DNA of 64,000 nucleotides from Carnobacterium sp. 17-4. Its GTDB lineage: Bacteria > Bacillota > Bacilli > Lactobacillales > Carnobacteriaceae. Positions within the stretch are counted from its first letter, which is position 1, and each line of letters begins with the position of its first letter. The notes below the pieces were generated by a model. The model made no database searches. It was given only the letters and a program-made list of their open reading frames with translations, and had not been told where the DNA came from. Positions 20,457-31,003 of this stretch are shown one piece after another. A program made the translations under genes and the position numbers. The stretch spans positions 1,294,501 through 1,358,500 of the forward strand of contig NC_015391.1 of assembly GCF_000195575.1 (NCBI RefSeq), read 5' to 3'.

Positions 20457-21370
20457 TTTATACAGTAACACTAAATCCATCAATCGACTATATTGTACAT
20501 GTCCCGTCCGTACAATTAGGTGAATTGAATCGTATGGATAAAGATATAAAACTTCCTGGTGGAAAAGGAATCAATGTTTCTCGTGTGTTAAATCACATTA
20601 ATCAACCCTCAACGGCTTTAGGTTTTTTAGGCGGTTTCACAGGTGGTTTTATTGCTAATTGGTTAGAAAAAGAAGGCGTTCACACGCAGTTTATTTCTAT
20701 TGAAGGCGATACACGTATCAACGTTAAATTAAAGTCAGATACTGAGACAGAGTTAAATGCTCAAGGTCCGGTTATTACACAAGCCGAAGCAGATCAATTA
20801 ATCAGTCAAGTCGATCTAATAACAGCTGACGACATCATCATTCTTTCAGGAAACAAGCCCCCTTCTCTACCTGAAGATTTTTATCAAAAACTAATTGCAA
20901 AAGTTGTTTTAAAACAAGCAGATTTCGTAATTGATACAACCGGTTCTGAATTATTAAATGCCTTAGTGCATAAACCGTTATTAGTTAAACCAAACCATCA
21001 TGAGTTAGCCGAGTTGTTTAATACTACATTCCATTCATTGGAAGATATTATCGTGCATGGCAAAAAACTAATTGATTTAGGTGCTCAATATGCCTTAGTT
21101 TCAATGGCTGGCGATGGAGCTTTATTCTTTACAAACGAACGAGTTTATCAAGCGACTGTCCCTAAAGGAATCGTAAAAAATTCTGTAGGAGCTGGAGATT
21201 CTATGATTGCCGGTTTTGTTGGAGCATTAGTTGATACGAAAGATCCGTTAAAAGCTTTTCAAAAAAGTGTGGCCACTGGAAGTGCTACAGCATTTTCAGA
21301 TGACCTAGCAACTAAAATGGAAATAGAAGCTTTATTAACCAACGTTACAATTACAGAATTAACTTTATAA
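20453..21370 (+). CDS. fruK: 1-phosphofructokinase
   Basis: 305 residues of the PfkB family. It phosphorylates fructose 1-phosphate to fructose 1,6-bisphosphate. Seen: the N-terminal signature MIYTVTLNPSIDYIV, GGKGINVSRVL, the LSGNKPPSLP segment typical of FruK/LacC enzymes, and the catalytic GAGDSMIAGF. It is translationally coupled to fruR (ATGA overlap) and lies 24 bp before the PTS gene. Confidence 0.95.
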   Translation: MIYTVTLNPSIDYIVHVPSVQLGELNRMDKDIKLPGGKGINVSRVLNHINQPSTALGFLGGFTGGFIANWLEKEGVHTQFISIEGDTRINVKLKSDTETELNAQGPVITQAEADQLISQVDLITADDIIILSGNKPPSLPEDFYQKLIAKVVLKQADFVIDTTGSELLNALVHKPLLVKPNHHELAELFNTTFHSLEDIIVHGKKLIDLGAQYALVSMAGDGALFFTNERVYQATVPKGIVKNSVGAGDSMIAGFVGALVDTKDPLKAFQKSVATGSATAFSDDLATKMEIEALLTNVTITELTL

Positions 21371-21394
21371 AATTAATTTAGGAGGAAAACAACT

Positions 21395-23296
21395 ATGGAT
21401 ATCAACGATTTATTGATTAAAGATGTCATGATAATGGATTTACAATCAACAACTAAAGAAGGTGTTATAGATGAAATGATTGCGAGCTTAAAAGCAAACG
21501 ATCGTATTAATGATGCTGACCTATTTAAGAAAGGAATCATGCACCGTGAATCTCTAACCTCTACAGGTTTAGGAGACGGAATTGCTATGCCACATGCTAA
21601 AACAACTGCTGTAAATGAAGCAACTGTTTTATTCGCTAAAAGTACAAATGGTGTTGACTACGATTCATTAGATGGCCAACCTGCTCATTTGTTCTTTATG
21701 ATCGCAGCTCCTGAAGGCGCAAACGATACTCATTTACAAGCGTTAGCTAACCTTTCTCGTTTATTGATCCACCCAGACTTCGTTCTATCTTTAAAAGAAG
21801 CAAAAACTGCTGAAGAAGTTCGTTCTCTTTTTGCAGCTGCTCAAGAAGTACAAGAAAAAGAAGCTGCAGCTGAAATCAAAGAAACGACTTCTCCATCTCT
21901 AGATCAGGAGGGTAAAAAACCTTTTGTTATAGCTGTAACGGCTTGTCCGACTGGAATTGCACACACATACATGGCTGAGGATGCATTAAAGAAGAAAGCC
22001 GCTGAAATGGGCGTGGAAATTAAAGTTGAAACAAACGGTTCTGACGGAATCAAGAACAAATTAACAGCTGAAGATATTAAAAGAGCTGATGGTGTAATTA
22101 TTGCTGCTGATAAAAAAGTTGAATTAGCTCGTTTTAATGGAAAACCTGTCTTACAACGTCCAGTCAGTGACGGTATTCGTAAAACTGAAGAATTAATTAC
22201 AAAAGCAATGAACAAACAAGCACCAATCTTTTCTTCAAATGGAGAAAAAGATGAATCGACTGAAGAAGAAACAGGAACCTGGGTCAATCGCGTCTATAAA
22301 GATTTAATGAATGGGATATCTACTATGTTGCCATTTGTTATCGGTGGCGGAATATTGATGGCCATCTCTTTCCTAGTAGAAAGCTTTTTAGGTGATACAA
22401 ATGCTCTCTTCTTATTCTTAAATACTGTTGGGTCTAATGCCTTTAATTTCTTAATTCCTATTTTAGCTGGTTACATTGCGTTAAGCATTGCAGATCGACC
22501 TGGTTTAATGCCTGGTATGGTTGGTGGATTACTTGCTGTCAATAGTAATGCTGGTTTCCTAGGCGGTCTTGCTGCAGGTTTCTTAGCTGGTTATACGATT
22601 TTAGCTTTGAAAAAAGCGTTAAATGGATTACCAAAATCACTTAACGGTTTAAAAGCAATTCTCTTCTACCCTATTCTTGGGTTGTTGATTACTGGTGCTC
22701 TTATGTTCTTTATTGTTGGACCTATCTTCGCAACAATTAATCTTGCAATGATTACTTTCTTAGAAAACTTAGGTACGGCTAACGCAGTTATTTTAGGTGC
22801 GTTATTAGGAGGAATGATGGCAATCGATATGGGTGGCCCATTCAATAAAGCAGCTTATGCTTTTTCAATTGGAATTTTTACTGATACTGGAGACGGAAGC
22901 TTGATGGCTGCAGTTATGGCCGGTGGTATGGTTCCACCTTTAGCAATCGCTTTAGCAAGTACTTTCTTTAAAAATAAATTTAACGACAATGAAAAGAAAT
23001 CTGCTCTTACAAATTACGTAATGGGACTGTCATTTATTACTGAAGGAGCTATTCCTTTTGCAGCTGCTGATCCACTTCGTACAATCGGATCATCTGTTGT
23101 GGGAGCAGCAATTGCTGGTGGACTAACTCAATTATGGGGGATTACTATCCCAGCACCACATGGTGGGATATTCGTTGTAGCACTTTCAAATCACTGGTTC
23201 TTATTTTTAGTAGCCTTAGCTATTGGAACAATCATTTCAGCTGTTATCCTTGGTCTTTGGAGAAAGCCTGTTACAACTGAAGGATTGCTTAAATAA
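21395..23296 (+). CDS. fruA: Fructose-specific PTS enzyme IIABC
   Basis: 633 residues, three PTS domains in one chain. IIA comes first (residues 1-150) with phosphorylated His67 in GDGIAMPHAKT. IIB follows (about 173-270) with the active cysteine in VTACPTGIAHTYMAEDAL. The membrane channel IIC (about 300-630) shows MLPFVIGGGILMAISF, IDMGGPFNKAAYAF and SFITEGAIPFAAADP. It imports fructose as fructose 1-phosphate, the FruK substrate. The order A-B-C is the common Firmicutes FruA form. AGGAGG lies before the ATG, and a terminator follows. Confidence 0.96.
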   Translation: MDINDLLIKDVMIMDLQSTTKEGVIDEMIASLKANDRINDADLFKKGIMHRESLTSTGLGDGIAMPHAKTTAVNEATVLFAKSTNGVDYDSLDGQPAHLFFMIAAPEGANDTHLQALANLSRLLIHPDFVLSLKEAKTAEEVRSLFAAAQEVQEKEAAAEIKETTSPSLDQEGKKPFVIAVTACPTGIAHTYMAEDALKKKAAEMGVEIKVETNGSDGIKNKLTAEDIKRADGVIIAADKKVELARFNGKPVLQRPVSDGIRKTEELITKAMNKQAPIFSSNGEKDESTEEETGTWVNRVYKDLMNGISTMLPFVIGGGILMAISFLVESFLGDTNALFLFLNTVGSNAFNFLIPILAGYIALSIADRPGLMPGMVGGLLAVNSNAGFLGGLAAGFLAGYTILALKKALNGLPKSLNGLKAILFYPILGLLITGALMFFIVGPIFATINLAMITFLENLGTANAVILGALLGGMMAIDMGGPFNKAAYAFSIGIFTDTGDGSLMAAVMAGGMVPPLAIALASTFFKNKFNDNEKKSALTNYVMGLSFITEGAIPFAAADPLRTIGSSVVGAAIAGGLTQLWGITIPAPHGGIFVVALSNHWFLFLVALAIGTIISAVILGLWRKPVTTEGLLK

Positions 23297-23340
23297 GCAT
23301 ACTTTTAGAAGCATAGTTTTGAAAAAGTAGTTACATTTTG

Positions 23341-23380
23341 AACTGAGGTTAAGGCGTTATGCCCTAATCTCAGTTTTTTT
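23341..23380 (+). terminator. Terminator of the fruRKA operon
   Basis: AACTGAG and CTCAGTT arms with an inner TTA-GG/CC-TAA stem, ending in seven T residues, 45 bp after the fruA stop. Confidence 0.85.
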
Positions 23381-23469
23381 GTCCAAATAAAAACTAATTG
23401 CTATTCATCTTAACTTTAGGTAAACTAAATGCTATTACTTAATTTCATTTTGAAAGGACGTCGAACAGT

Positions 23470-24348
23470 TTGACGATGATAAAAGATCGTTATGAGGAAT
23501 TAAAACTTGCTGAACGTGGAGCGGTGCTTAGCATTGTGACCTATCTTTTTATTGCTACACTAAAATTAATTATTGCCAACTATTCTGGCTCAAGCGCTTT
23601 GAGAGCGGATGGTTTAAACAATACGACGGACACAATTGCCTCGATTGCTGTTCTGATTGGTTTAAGGCTAGCTAGACGACCGCCAGACGACAATCATCCT
23701 TATGGACATTGGAAAGCTGAAACTGTTGCAAGCATGGTTACTTCATTCATCATGCTAGCTGTTGGACTAGAAGTTCTTATTTCTGCTGTAAAGCATCTTT
23801 TTGCACCCGAAAGAAATTCACCAGACTTAATTGCAGGTTATGTAGGATTATTCTCCAGCATTATCTTGATGGCTATTTATATATACAATAATAAGCTCGC
23901 AAAAAAACAAAAAAGTAAATCATTACAAGCTGCATCTAAAGATACTTTCAATGATAGTCTAATCAGTTTATCAACTGCTATAGCTATTTTTGCTTCTAAT
24001 TTTAATATGCCTTGGTTAGATAGTGTAATGGCTATTATCGTCTCTCTTATCATCTTGAAGACAGCATTTGAAATTTTCAGAGAAAGTGCTTTCGAGTTAT
24101 CTGATGGTTTTAATGAAAATGATTTAAAAGAATTCAAGCAAACGATACTCACTTTGCCTGAAGTTTTGAAAGTTGAATCCATTAAAGGCAGAACTTATGG
24201 GACCATTATTCATGTAGATGTTATTATAAAAACAAACCCAGAGATGACTGTTAAAAGAAGCCATGAATTAACGGAACAGGTCGAACAATTATTAGCAGAT
24301 GATTTTGGCGTCTTCGATACAAAAGTTCATGTTGAACCAAGTGAATAA
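23470..24348 (+). CDS. Cation diffusion facilitator (CDF) family metal exporter
   Basis: 292 residues. N-terminal part with about six membrane segments. Metal-site motifs: SGSSALRADGLNNTTDT in the second segment, DDNHPYGHWKAETVASM, and DSLISLSTAIAIF with the second aspartate site. A cytosolic C-terminal domain contains VDVIIKTNPEMTVKRSHELT. CDF proteins export divalent metals such as Mn, Zn or Fe against protons. The DGxNN-type site resembles the MntE/YdfM-like branch, but the metal cannot be fixed from sequence alone. The start is taken as TTG (23470), 10 nt after AAAGGA; an ATG two codons later is also possible. Confidence 0.9.
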   Translation: MTMIKDRYEELKLAERGAVLSIVTYLFIATLKLIIANYSGSSALRADGLNNTTDTIASIAVLIGLRLARRPPDDNHPYGHWKAETVASMVTSFIMLAVGLEVLISAVKHLFAPERNSPDLIAGYVGLFSSIILMAIYIYNNKLAKKQKSKSLQAASKDTFNDSLISLSTAIAIFASNFNMPWLDSVMAIIVSLIILKTAFEIFRESAFELSDGFNENDLKEFKQTILTLPEVLKVESIKGRTYGTIIHVDVIIKTNPEMTVKRSHELTEQVEQLLADDFGVFDTKVHVEPSE

Positions 24349-24362
24349 GACAATAGACAACT

Positions 24363-24404
24363 CAAAAAGGAACTTACGATAGAATTATCGCAGGTTCCTT
24401 TTTG
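24363..24404. terminator. Bidirectional terminator between the CDF gene and glnQ
   Basis: CAAAAAGGAAC (24363-24373) pairs with GTTCCTTTTTG (24394-24404), with an inner CGATA/TATCG stem. T-runs on both sides serve the two convergent genes. Confidence 0.85.
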
Positions 24405-24439
24405 TATGGCTTTAACTGATAAACACAGTCTCTTATTGG

Positions 24440-25165
24440 TTATAATATTTTAGCTAAAAAGTCTTGTGTTCTTTGATGCTGTGGCTTATTGAACAGCTCA
24501 TCAGGTTTGCCTTCTTCAACGATATAACCGCCATCCATAAAGATTACACGGTCTGCCATTTCTTTAGCAAAGCCCATTTCATGTGTTACAACGACCATCG
24601 TCATACCACTTTCAACTAAGTCTTGCATCACTTTAAGCACTTCACCAACCATTTCAGGATCTAATGCTGAAGTTGGCTCATCAAAAAGCATAACGTCTGG
24701 ATCCATCGCTAAAGCACGAGCAATAGCTACCCTTTGCTGTTGTCCACCTGATAGACTTGATGGATAAGCATCAGCTTTATCGGATAGTCCGACTTGTTGT
24801 AATAGTCGAATGGCTTGTTCTTGAGCTTCTTTATCAGGGACACCTTTAACTTTTACCGGTGCTACTTTTAGGTTTTCTAAGACGGTCATATGAGGGAAAA
24901 GATTAAAACTTTGAAAAACCATTCCCATTTTTTCACGTAGTTGATTTAATTTTGTTTCCTTTAGACCTGTTAAAGCAGTTCCTTCAAAAACGATTTCTCC
25001 ACTAGTTGGCTTTTCTAATAAATTTAAGCAACGAAGCAAAGTGCTCTTACCTGATCCAGAAGGACCTATAATAACCACTACTTCCCCTTTTTTTACTTCC
25101 TGGTTGATATCTGTCAAAACTTCATTGTCACCAAAGACTTTTTTCAAATGATCTATCTTAATCAT
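24440..25165 (-). CDS. glnQ: Glutamine ABC transporter ATP-binding protein
   Basis: 241 residues, polar amino acid uptake ATPase. Walker [10 protein letters not shown] (residues 34-42), Q-loop [12 protein letters not shown], signature LSGGQQQR, Walker [21 protein letters not shown] and the H-loop [16 protein letters not shown]. It energises import by the adjacent fused permease GlnPH. Its ATG overlaps the end of the glnPH gene by 8 bp, so the two are translationally coupled. Confidence 0.95.
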   Translation of the reverse strand: MIKIDHLKKVFGDNEVLTDINQEVKKGEVVVIIGPSGSGKSTLLRCLNLLEKPTSGEIVFEGTALTGLKETKLNQLREKMGMVFQSFNLFPHMTVLENLKVAPVKVKGVPDKEAQEQAIRLLQQVGLSDKADAYPSSLSGGQQQRVAIARALAMDPDVMLFDEPTSALDPEMVGEVLKVMQDLVESGMTMVVVTHEMGFAKEMADRVIFMDGGYIVEEGKPDELFNKPQHQRTQDFLAKIL

Positions 25166-26633
25166 GATTCATCTTCCCTTCATAGTGATTTAATAACTTA
25201 GTTAAACTAAATGTTAAGATAAAGTAGATAATCATGGTAACCACTAATGGTGCGATCCCTCTGTATGAAACAGATGTCACAACTTTTGTTTGGAAGATCA
25301 AATCACTTACACCGATAATAGATACGATCGAACTTTCTTTAATAACAGTTATAAACTCATTACCTAATGCTGGCCAAATATTCTTAAGTGCTTGTGGGAA
25401 AATAATTTGACGCATAGAAATCTTTTTACTCATTCCTAAGCTTCTTGCTGCTTCAGCTTGTCCTTTAGGTACAGAGTTTAAACCAGAACGGATAATTTCA
25501 CAAATATAGGCTGCACTGTTTAAGGAAACGGCTATAATCCCAGAAGCTAGTGCTGGAATATTAATAAGGTAACCTACAGCAAAATAGATAAACATTACTT
25601 GAATCATCATAGGTGTTCCACGAACAAATTCAACATAGGCTGTTGCTACAAAATGCATGATTTTATTCTTACTCATTCTCATAAAGGATAAACCAATTCC
25701 TAATATTGAACCAAAAAATACACTCACTACTGAAATAAGAATCGTATATCCTGTACCTCTTAAAAAGTACTGCCAATAATTAAAAATACTATTACTACCT
25801 TCACCACTCGTTTCTTGTTGAGCAGCTTGAAGATGAGTTCCAGCTTCTTCTAAATAGTCAGTAATTAAGTCTTGTTCATTAATTTCTGCTAGTGAAGCAT
25901 TTACAGCATCTACTAACGACTGTGTGTCTTTTTTAAAGGCAATTGCTGATCCCTGCTCACCATCTTCTAAAAGGAAACCTCCATCAAAGGTTACTAATTG
26001 ATCATCATTTCCTATATAAGCTTCTGCACTAGGTTTTTCCATTAAAATAGCTTCAATTTTATTTGTTTTTAAAGCCAGAATTAGATCGGTGATTTTTGAT
26101 AAACTCAACAATTCTGAATCAGGCATTTGTTCCTTAGCAAGTGTTTCTTGTAGAGAGCCTGTTTGGACACCAACTTTCATTCCTGTTAAATCGTCAACGT
26201 TTGTATAAATTTCTTTATCCGCATCTCTTACAACAATATTTTGTCCTCCTGTATAGTAAACATCGGAGAATTCAACGCTTTTTTTACGTTCATCGGTAGG
26301 ACTCATACCTGAAATGACCATATCGACTTTTTCTGATTCTAATGCTGGTAATAGGCTATCGAAACCGATATCTTCAATCTTTAGCTCTACACCAAGATCC
26401 TCTGCAATTTTTTGAGCAATGGAAATATCCATCCCTACAATCGTGTCTTTTCCATCGACCGTACTATGAAATTCGTAAGGTGGAAAATCAGCACTGGTTC
26501 CGATGACTAAGGTTCCTTTTTCTTGAACATCTTCTAAGCCGGTATCTGCGGCTGATACTGTTTCAACTGGTGCAAATAGACCAAATACAGTTAATAAACT
26601 AAGTACAATTAAATAAAATGAGTTCTTTTTCAT
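25158..26633 (-). CDS. Glutamine ABC transporter, fused substrate-binding and permease protein GlnPH
   Basis: 491 residues from the chosen start. Signal peptide and first membrane segment [18 protein letters not shown]. One type-3 solute-binding domain (about residues 40-265) with [31 protein letters not shown] and MKVGVQTGS. The HisM/GlnP-type permease domain follows (about 290-490), with the [11 protein letters not shown] loop that contacts the ATPase. Fusion of receptor and channel is typical of lactic acid bacteria; in Lactococcus GlnP has two receptor domains, here only one. AGAGGAAGAG is placed for the ATG at 26633 and not for the longer frame from 26684. Confidence 0.93.
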   Translation of the reverse strand: MKKNSFYLIVLSLLTVFGLFAPVETVSAADTGLEDVQEKGTLVIGTSADFPPYEFHSTVDGKDTIVGMDISIAQKIAEDLGVELKIEDIGFDSLLPALESEKVDMVISGMSPTDERKKSVEFSDVYYTGGQNIVVRDADKEIYTNVDDLTGMKVGVQTGSLQETLAKEQMPDSELLSLSKITDLILALKTNKIEAILMEKPSAEAYIGNDDQLVTFDGGFLLEDGEQGSAIAFKKDTQSLVDAVNASLAEINEQDLITDYLEEAGTHLQAAQQETSGEGSNSIFNYWQYFLRGTGYTILISVVSVFFGSILGIGLSFMRMSKNKIMHFVATAYVEFVRGTPMMIQVMFIYFAVGYLINIPALASGIIAVSLNSAAYICEIIRSGLNSVPKGQAEAARSLGMSKKISMRQIIFPQALKNIWPALGNEFITVIKESSIVSIIGVSDLIFQTKVVTSVSYRGIAPLVVTMIIYFILTFSLTKLLNHYEGKMNHD

Positions 26634-26738
26634 ATCTCTTCCTCTTTCCTGATGATCTCTTCTTTTTGACTTATAAAACATCATAACAGATTAGGAATAT
26701 TTATACAATATTTTTTACGAATATTTACTTTTTTAGTC

Positions 26739-26786
26739 TTTTAACCTTAATATATACATTTTTAAATGTATATATTAAGGTTAAAA
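26739..26786. repeat. Perfect 23-bp inverted repeat between glnPH and a small ORF
   Basis: Arms at 26739-26761 and 26764-26786 are exactly complementary, starting TTTTAACCTTAATATATACA, with a 2-bp centre. It lies about 105 bp upstream of glnPH and 75 bp upstream of the divergent small ORF. There is no immediate T-run, so it is not a standard terminator. It could be an operator, a cruciform or a remnant of a mobile element end. Confidence 0.6.
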
Positions 26787-26861
26787 TGATTTTTTCTAAG
26801 AAAGAGTTGTTTTATTTGCAGTTTGGGTCTACTATGAGATTACAGAAAAAGGAGGTTTATT

Positions 26862-27005
26862 ATGGGACAAATTCATAAAAATGAAACAAGTTTAGATGAT
26901 TTATTCAGTAAATTTGCGGTTGATCCTGAAGACGAACTTGTTTTTCCAGCACCTGAAAAAGAACAATTGATAGATGATGAAAAGAAAAAAAAGTTTATTC
27001 GATAA
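26862..27005 (+). CDS. Small unknown protein, 47 residues
   Basis: Begins MGQIHKNETSLDDLFSKFAV and ends with a lysine-rich KKKKFIR. An ideal ribosome binding site AAAAAGGAGG lies 7 nt before the ATG, and a strong terminator begins at the stop codon, so it looks like a complete monocistronic gene. The chain is hydrophilic and acidic in the middle (VDPEDELVF), with no membrane segment. I do not recognise its function; short conserved acidic proteins of similar form exist in Lactobacillales. Confidence 0.65.
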   Translation: MGQIHKNETSLDDLFSKFAVDPEDELVFPAPEKEQLIDDEKKKKFIR

Positions 27006-27057
27006 AAAAAATAGAAATGCTGAATAGCACATGTGCTTTCAGCATTTCTATTTTTTT
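27005..27057. terminator. Bidirectional terminator, 20-bp perfect stem
   Basis: AAAAAAATAGAAATGCTGAA (27005-27024) is exactly complementary to 27038-27057. It serves the small ORF on the plus strand and the MazG-like gene on the minus strand, whose stop codon it overlaps. Confidence 0.9.
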
Positions 27058-27373
27058 ATTCAATACGATTGCGACTTCGCTCTGTAGAAAATCCATCTGG
27101 ATAGCGACGTTTCAATTTTTCGATGTTTTGTACTGCTGCTTCTTCAAAAGGAATATCAGCCCACTCCGCAATTTGAGATAAGTACCATAAAACGTCACCC
27201 AGTTCTTTGGTTAGCTCTTTCTTATCTAAATCATGACCATGAAAGGTATACTTTTTAACTAAATCGACCAACTCACCAGCTTCACTGGCTACACCTAAAG
27301 CGCAATTGGTTAAGACTTGTTCATTTCCATATAAAGTACGATTGGCTAATTTTTGATATTCATTAAATTCCAT
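27056..27373 (-). CDS. MazG-like nucleotide pyrophosphohydrolase
   Basis: 105 residues, a single MazG domain. Metal-binding acidic residues are in the pattern GVASEAGELVDLVKK followed by KKELTKELGDVLWYLSQIAE. Such short single-domain enzymes hydrolyse non-canonical or excess NTPs to monophosphates. The substrate is unknown. It lies 24 bp after hemL and is probably the last gene of that transcript; its stop lies in the terminator. Confidence 0.88.
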   Translation of the reverse strand: MEFNEYQKLANRTLYGNEQVLTNCALGVASEAGELVDLVKKYTFHGHDLDKKELTKELGDVLWYLSQIAEWADIPFEEAAVQNIEKLKRRYPDGFSTERSRNRIE

Positions 27374-27397
27374 CTTGAAATAACTCCTTTAGTCTTT

Positions 27398-28693
27398 CTA
27401 TTTTACGTTTTTCAATACTTTAAAGCTCGCTTCCATAGCATCTAAAGTTCGTTCGATATCTTCTATAGTATGAGTAGTGGATAAAAATATTCCTTCGAAT
27501 TGAGACGGAGGCAACAATATACCCTGATTAATCATTTCTTTATAATAGTCAGCAAAAAATAGTGTATCACTTGCTTTACTTTGCGCATAGTTGGTCACGG
27601 GTCCATCATTAAAGAATAAACCGATCATACTCCCCGCACGATTGATCGTAATCGGTACACTGTACAAAGCACTTAATGAAAGAATTCCTTTTTCAAGTGC
27701 ATCCCCTAAAGTCTCAAAGTAAATATAATCTTTTTCTGTTAACTGAGACAGTGTAGCTATCCCAGCAGACATTGCGATTGGATTTCCAGATAAAGTACCT
27801 GCTTGATAAACGCTACCTGCTGGAGCAATTTGTTCCATGATATCTTTTCTTCCACCATAGGCTCCTACAGGTACACCTCCACCAATCACTTTTCCTAAAC
27901 AAGTTAAATCTGGCAATACATTATAGTACCCCTGAGCACTGTGGTAACCTACTCTAAATCCGCTCATTACTTCATCAAAGATTAATAATGCACCGTCATC
28001 TTTTGTAATTGTGCGCAATCCTTCTAAAAATCCTTTTAGTGGTGGAATAACGCCCATATTTCCCGCTACAGGTTCAACAATCACAGCCGCAATCTCTCCA
28101 GGATAAGTTTGAAACAACGCTTTAATCGCTTCTAAATCGTTATAAGGGGCAACTAAAGTATTTGATGTCGTACTTTTTGGAACTCCGGGTGAATCTGGCA
28201 AACCTAACGTTGCAACCCCAGAACCTACTTTTACTAATAGAGCATCGTCATGACCATGATAGCTTCCTTCTAGTTTGACTATTTTATCTCTACTTGTAAA
28301 ACCCCTTGCTAAACGTAAAGCACTCATTGTCGCTTCCGTGCCTGAGTTTACAAAACGAACCATTTCTACAGAAGGTACGCGTTGGATGACCAATTCCGCC
28401 AATTGATTTTCTAAAAGAGTTGGCATTCCAAAACTAGTTCCAAAACTTGCTGTACGCTGAATTTCACTTATTACAAGGTCATTTGCATGACCTAGAATCA
28501 GTGGGCCCCATCCTAAAACATAATCAATGTATTCATTACCATCTATATCATGGATGTGACTACCTTTACCTTTTTGAATAAATACAGGAGGAACGTCAAC
28601 TGATTTAAATGCTCTTACTGGGCTGTTAACTCCTCCCGGCATTAAATGGACGGCTTTTTCAAAAGCCTCCTCAGATCGTGTTGTTATTCTCAA
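27398..28693 (-). CDS. hemL: Glutamate-1-semialdehyde 2,1-aminomutase
   Basis: 431 residues. PLP enzyme that makes 5-aminolevulinate in the C5 route of tetrapyrrole synthesis. Seen: [16 protein letters not shown], the [21 protein letters not shown] segment, [14 protein letters not shown], and the PLP lysine in [17 protein letters not shown]. Start: TTG at 28693 lies 7 nt behind GAGGAGAA; it overlaps the hemA end by 23 bp, so the two are coupled. The frame extends upstream to 28756, but without a suitable ribosome binding site. Confidence 0.95.
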   Translation of the reverse strand: MRITTRSEEAFEKAVHLMPGGVNSPVRAFKSVDVPPVFIQKGKGSHIHDIDGNEYIDYVLGWGPLILGHANDLVISEIQRTASFGTSFGMPTLLENQLAELVIQRVPSVEMVRFVNSGTEATMSALRLARGFTSRDKIVKLEGSYHGHDDALLVKVGSGVATLGLPDSPGVPKSTTSNTLVAPYNDLEAIKALFQTYPGEIAAVIVEPVAGNMGVIPPLKGFLEGLRTITKDDGALLIFDEVMSGFRVGYHSAQGYYNVLPDLTCLGKVIGGGVPVGAYGGRKDIMEQIAPAGSVYQAGTLSGNPIAMSAGIATLSQLTEKDYIYFETLGDALEKGILSLSALYSVPITINRAGSMIGLFFNDGPVTNYAQSKASDTLFFADYYKEMINQGILLPPSQFEGIFLSTTHTIEDIERTLDAMEASFKVLKNVK

Positions 28694-30074
28694 CGATATT
28701 CTCCTCACTTTCTGCTGTAAGAACTTCAGTTGTTTCTTCTGTATTTTCAGATTCAACCGAAAAACCTAATGCTTTAGCAAAAAAATTCAATTCTTTCCTT
28801 GAATTTCTTGAAGATTTTTTTCTCGCCAAACCCTTTAATGATTCAATTGGTTTGCGTTTCATTTGGTTAATGACACTTTGAACATGCTTATCGATTAAAA
28901 GCATCTGGTGTTCTGTTAAGTCAGGCAATTTTCTTTCTAAGCTGGAGAGCGTCTTTTCTTTTAGCTCTATCACTTGGTCGTGGAGCTCATGTAAATAGGG
29001 AACAGCTTGTCTTTCCTGGTACCAATGATCAAAGGCCATTACTTCTTCAATTAAATCGGAAGTAATTTTTTTCACGATTTTATCTTTATCTAGATCAACC
29101 TCATCTAAACGAAAACTAATTTGATCCATATCAAAAACTTGAATGCCTTCAATATATTGAAGACTAGGTTCGATATTTCGTGGAACTGCTAAATCCATGA
29201 AAAGTTGTTTTTTCTTTGTTAAACGAATCGTAGCCATTTCCTCAATTGTTTTTTCTGTAACTAGGTAATGTTGCGCTTTGGTAGCAATGATAACTCCATC
29301 AGCAACAGCTAATGACATTGGCAGATGATTGAAGTCTGCAGTAAAGAAACAACGGTTCAGTATATCTGTGTTACGCTTCGTTTTAGCCCATACATTCATT
29401 TCATGGGCTAAATCATTCACTTTTTGTTCATTTCGACCAATGAGCGTTATATGAGTAGCACCTTGATGAAATAACGTTTTTGCTGCTAAACGAATCATTT
29501 TTCCTGATCCAATTAGAAGAAAACGTTTATCACTTATACTTTCCCACTCTTCTTTAAAGAGTTTAACTGCAGCTGATCCAGGATTATAAGATAGTTGATC
29601 TAAGTTTGTTTTAGTATGCATTTTTTTTGAAAAAGAAATAGACTTATGAAATAAAGAATTTAAAATTGGACCAGATGTGTGCTGTTCAATAGCTATTGCA
29701 AGAGCCTGTTTTACTTGACTAAGAATTTGGGTCTCTCCAATGATCAATGAATCAAGTCCCGTAGCTACATTAAAAAGATGTTTTGCAGCATCTAGATTTG
29801 ATTTTCCATAACTTGTTGAAATAACTTCAGATATTTCATATCCTGTATGATTTGAAAGATAACGAAGCATATCCCCATGCATAAATTCATTTTGGTCAAT
29901 GTAAAGATAATATTCTGTTCGATTGCACGTTGAAAGAATAACAGCCTCTTTAACTCCTGAAAAAGAGAGTACTTCAGCAAGTTGTTCTGGTATTTTGTTT
30001 TCTTCAATTGTGTAATGTTCTCTAATTTCTATCGGTGTTGTTTTATGACTAACCCCATATAATAAGATTTTCAA
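28671..30074 (-). CDS. hemA: Glutamyl-tRNA reductase
   Basis: 467 residues from the chosen TTG. It reduces glutamyl-tRNA to glutamate-1-semialdehyde with NADPH. Seen: [16 protein letters not shown], the catalytic cysteine in [30 protein letters not shown], and the NADPH site [16 protein letters not shown]. The C-terminal dimerisation helices are followed by an acidic tail of about 30 residues. AGAGG lies 9 nt before the TTG at 30074. Normally hemX, hemC, hemD and hemB follow in Bacillus; here hemL follows directly. Confidence 0.94.
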   Translation of the reverse strand: MKILLYGVSHKTTPIEIREHYTIEENKIPEQLAEVLSFSGVKEAVILSTCNRTEYYLYIDQNEFMHGDMLRYLSNHTGYEISEVISTSYGKSNLDAAKHLFNVATGLDSLIIGETQILSQVKQALAIAIEQHTSGPILNSLFHKSISFSKKMHTKTNLDQLSYNPGSAAVKLFKEEWESISDKRFLLIGSGKMIRLAAKTLFHQGATHITLIGRNEQKVNDLAHEMNVWAKTKRNTDILNRCFFTADFNHLPMSLAVADGVIIATKAQHYLVTEKTIEEMATIRLTKKKQLFMDLAVPRNIEPSLQYIEGIQVFDMDQISFRLDEVDLDKDKIVKKITSDLIEEVMAFDHWYQERQAVPYLHELHDQVIELKEKTLSSLERKLPDLTEHQMLLIDKHVQSVINQMKRKPIESLKGLARKKSSRNSRKELNFFAKALGFSVESENTEETTEVLTAESEENIVENNNTI

Positions 30075-30200
30075 TAGTACCATCCTCTTATTTTTCATCG
30101 TTCTAACTGATAATAAATAGAAAAGATAGAATAAAACTAACTTTCTACCCTTTCTATGGTTCACTTATCAACTATTTTAAATTTGTATTCGTTAAAACTG

Positions 30201-30788
30201 CTAAAGTTTAATGTAGCTTTCGATTAAACTCCAAGCTTTGTCTTTTCCTTCTCCAGTTTCAGATGAAAAAAGAACAAACTCGTCTTCTTCTCTTAAGTTC
30301 AATTTATCTTTAACAACTTTAATGTGTTTGTTCCATTTGCTTCTAGGAATCTTATCAGCTTTTGTAGCAATTACGATCACAGGAATAGAGTGATATTTTA
30401 AAAACTCGTACATTTGCACATCATCTTCTGTTGGCGGGTGTCTTAAATCTACTACAGAAAGAGCTGCTTTCAATGTATCTCTTTGAGTAAAATAAGTTTC
30501 TAGCATTTGCCCCCATTTGGCACGTTCTGTTTTAGATACCTTAGCATACCCATATCCTGGAACGTCAACAAAATAGAATGTATCTTCTATTATGTAGTAA
30601 TTCAATGTTTGCGTTTTTCCAGGTTTTCCTGAAGTTCTAGCCAGACCTTTTCGGTTAATCATTGTATTGATAAACGATGATTTCCCAACATTTGAACGTC
30701 CAGCTAAAGCAATCTCGGGTAATCCAGTATTTGGATATTGAGCAGGCGAAACCGCACTTATGACAATATCAGCTTTATTTACTTTCAT
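30201..30788 (-). CDS. engB: Ribosome biogenesis GTP-binding protein EngB (YsxC)
   Basis: 195 residues. Small TRAFAC GTPase for 50S assembly. G1 [11 protein letters not shown]2 region [13 protein letters not shown]3 [11 protein letters not shown]4 TKADKI and G5 FSSETGEG. It lies between clpX and hemA, the same order as ysxC in Bacillus, but without lonA and lonB. Confidence 0.95.
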   Translation of the reverse strand: MKVNKADIVISAVSPAQYPNTGLPEIALAGRSNVGKSSFINTMINRKGLARTSGKPGKTQTLNYYIIEDTFYFVDVPGYGYAKVSKTERAKWGQMLETYFTQRDTLKAALSVVDLRHPPTEDDVQMYEFLKYHSIPVIVIATKADKIPRSKWNKHIKVVKDKLNLREEDEFVLFSSETGEGKDKAWSLIESYIKL

Positions 30789-30929
30789 GATTTAATCTCC
30801 ATCTCTAATTATAAATTCTTTTATCATTCTAACATATTAAAGCACTCAATGACATTCCAAATTTGAATCCTTCTCGACTTTATCTATAGAGTCTAATGTT
30901 ATTCTTAAAATAAAGCACAAATTAAAAAA

Positions 30930-30968
30930 AATAAACGAAGCTAGGACAGCTGCCCAACTTCGCTTATT
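30930..30968 (-). terminator. Terminator of clpX
   Basis: Stem AATAA-CGAAG with CTTCG-TTATT and an inner GG/CC pair, followed by T residues on the minus strand, 36 bp after the clpX stop. Confidence 0.75.
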
Positions 30969-31003
30969 TTTTTAACTGCTTCAAACTAACTTTTCAATTA
31001 AAA

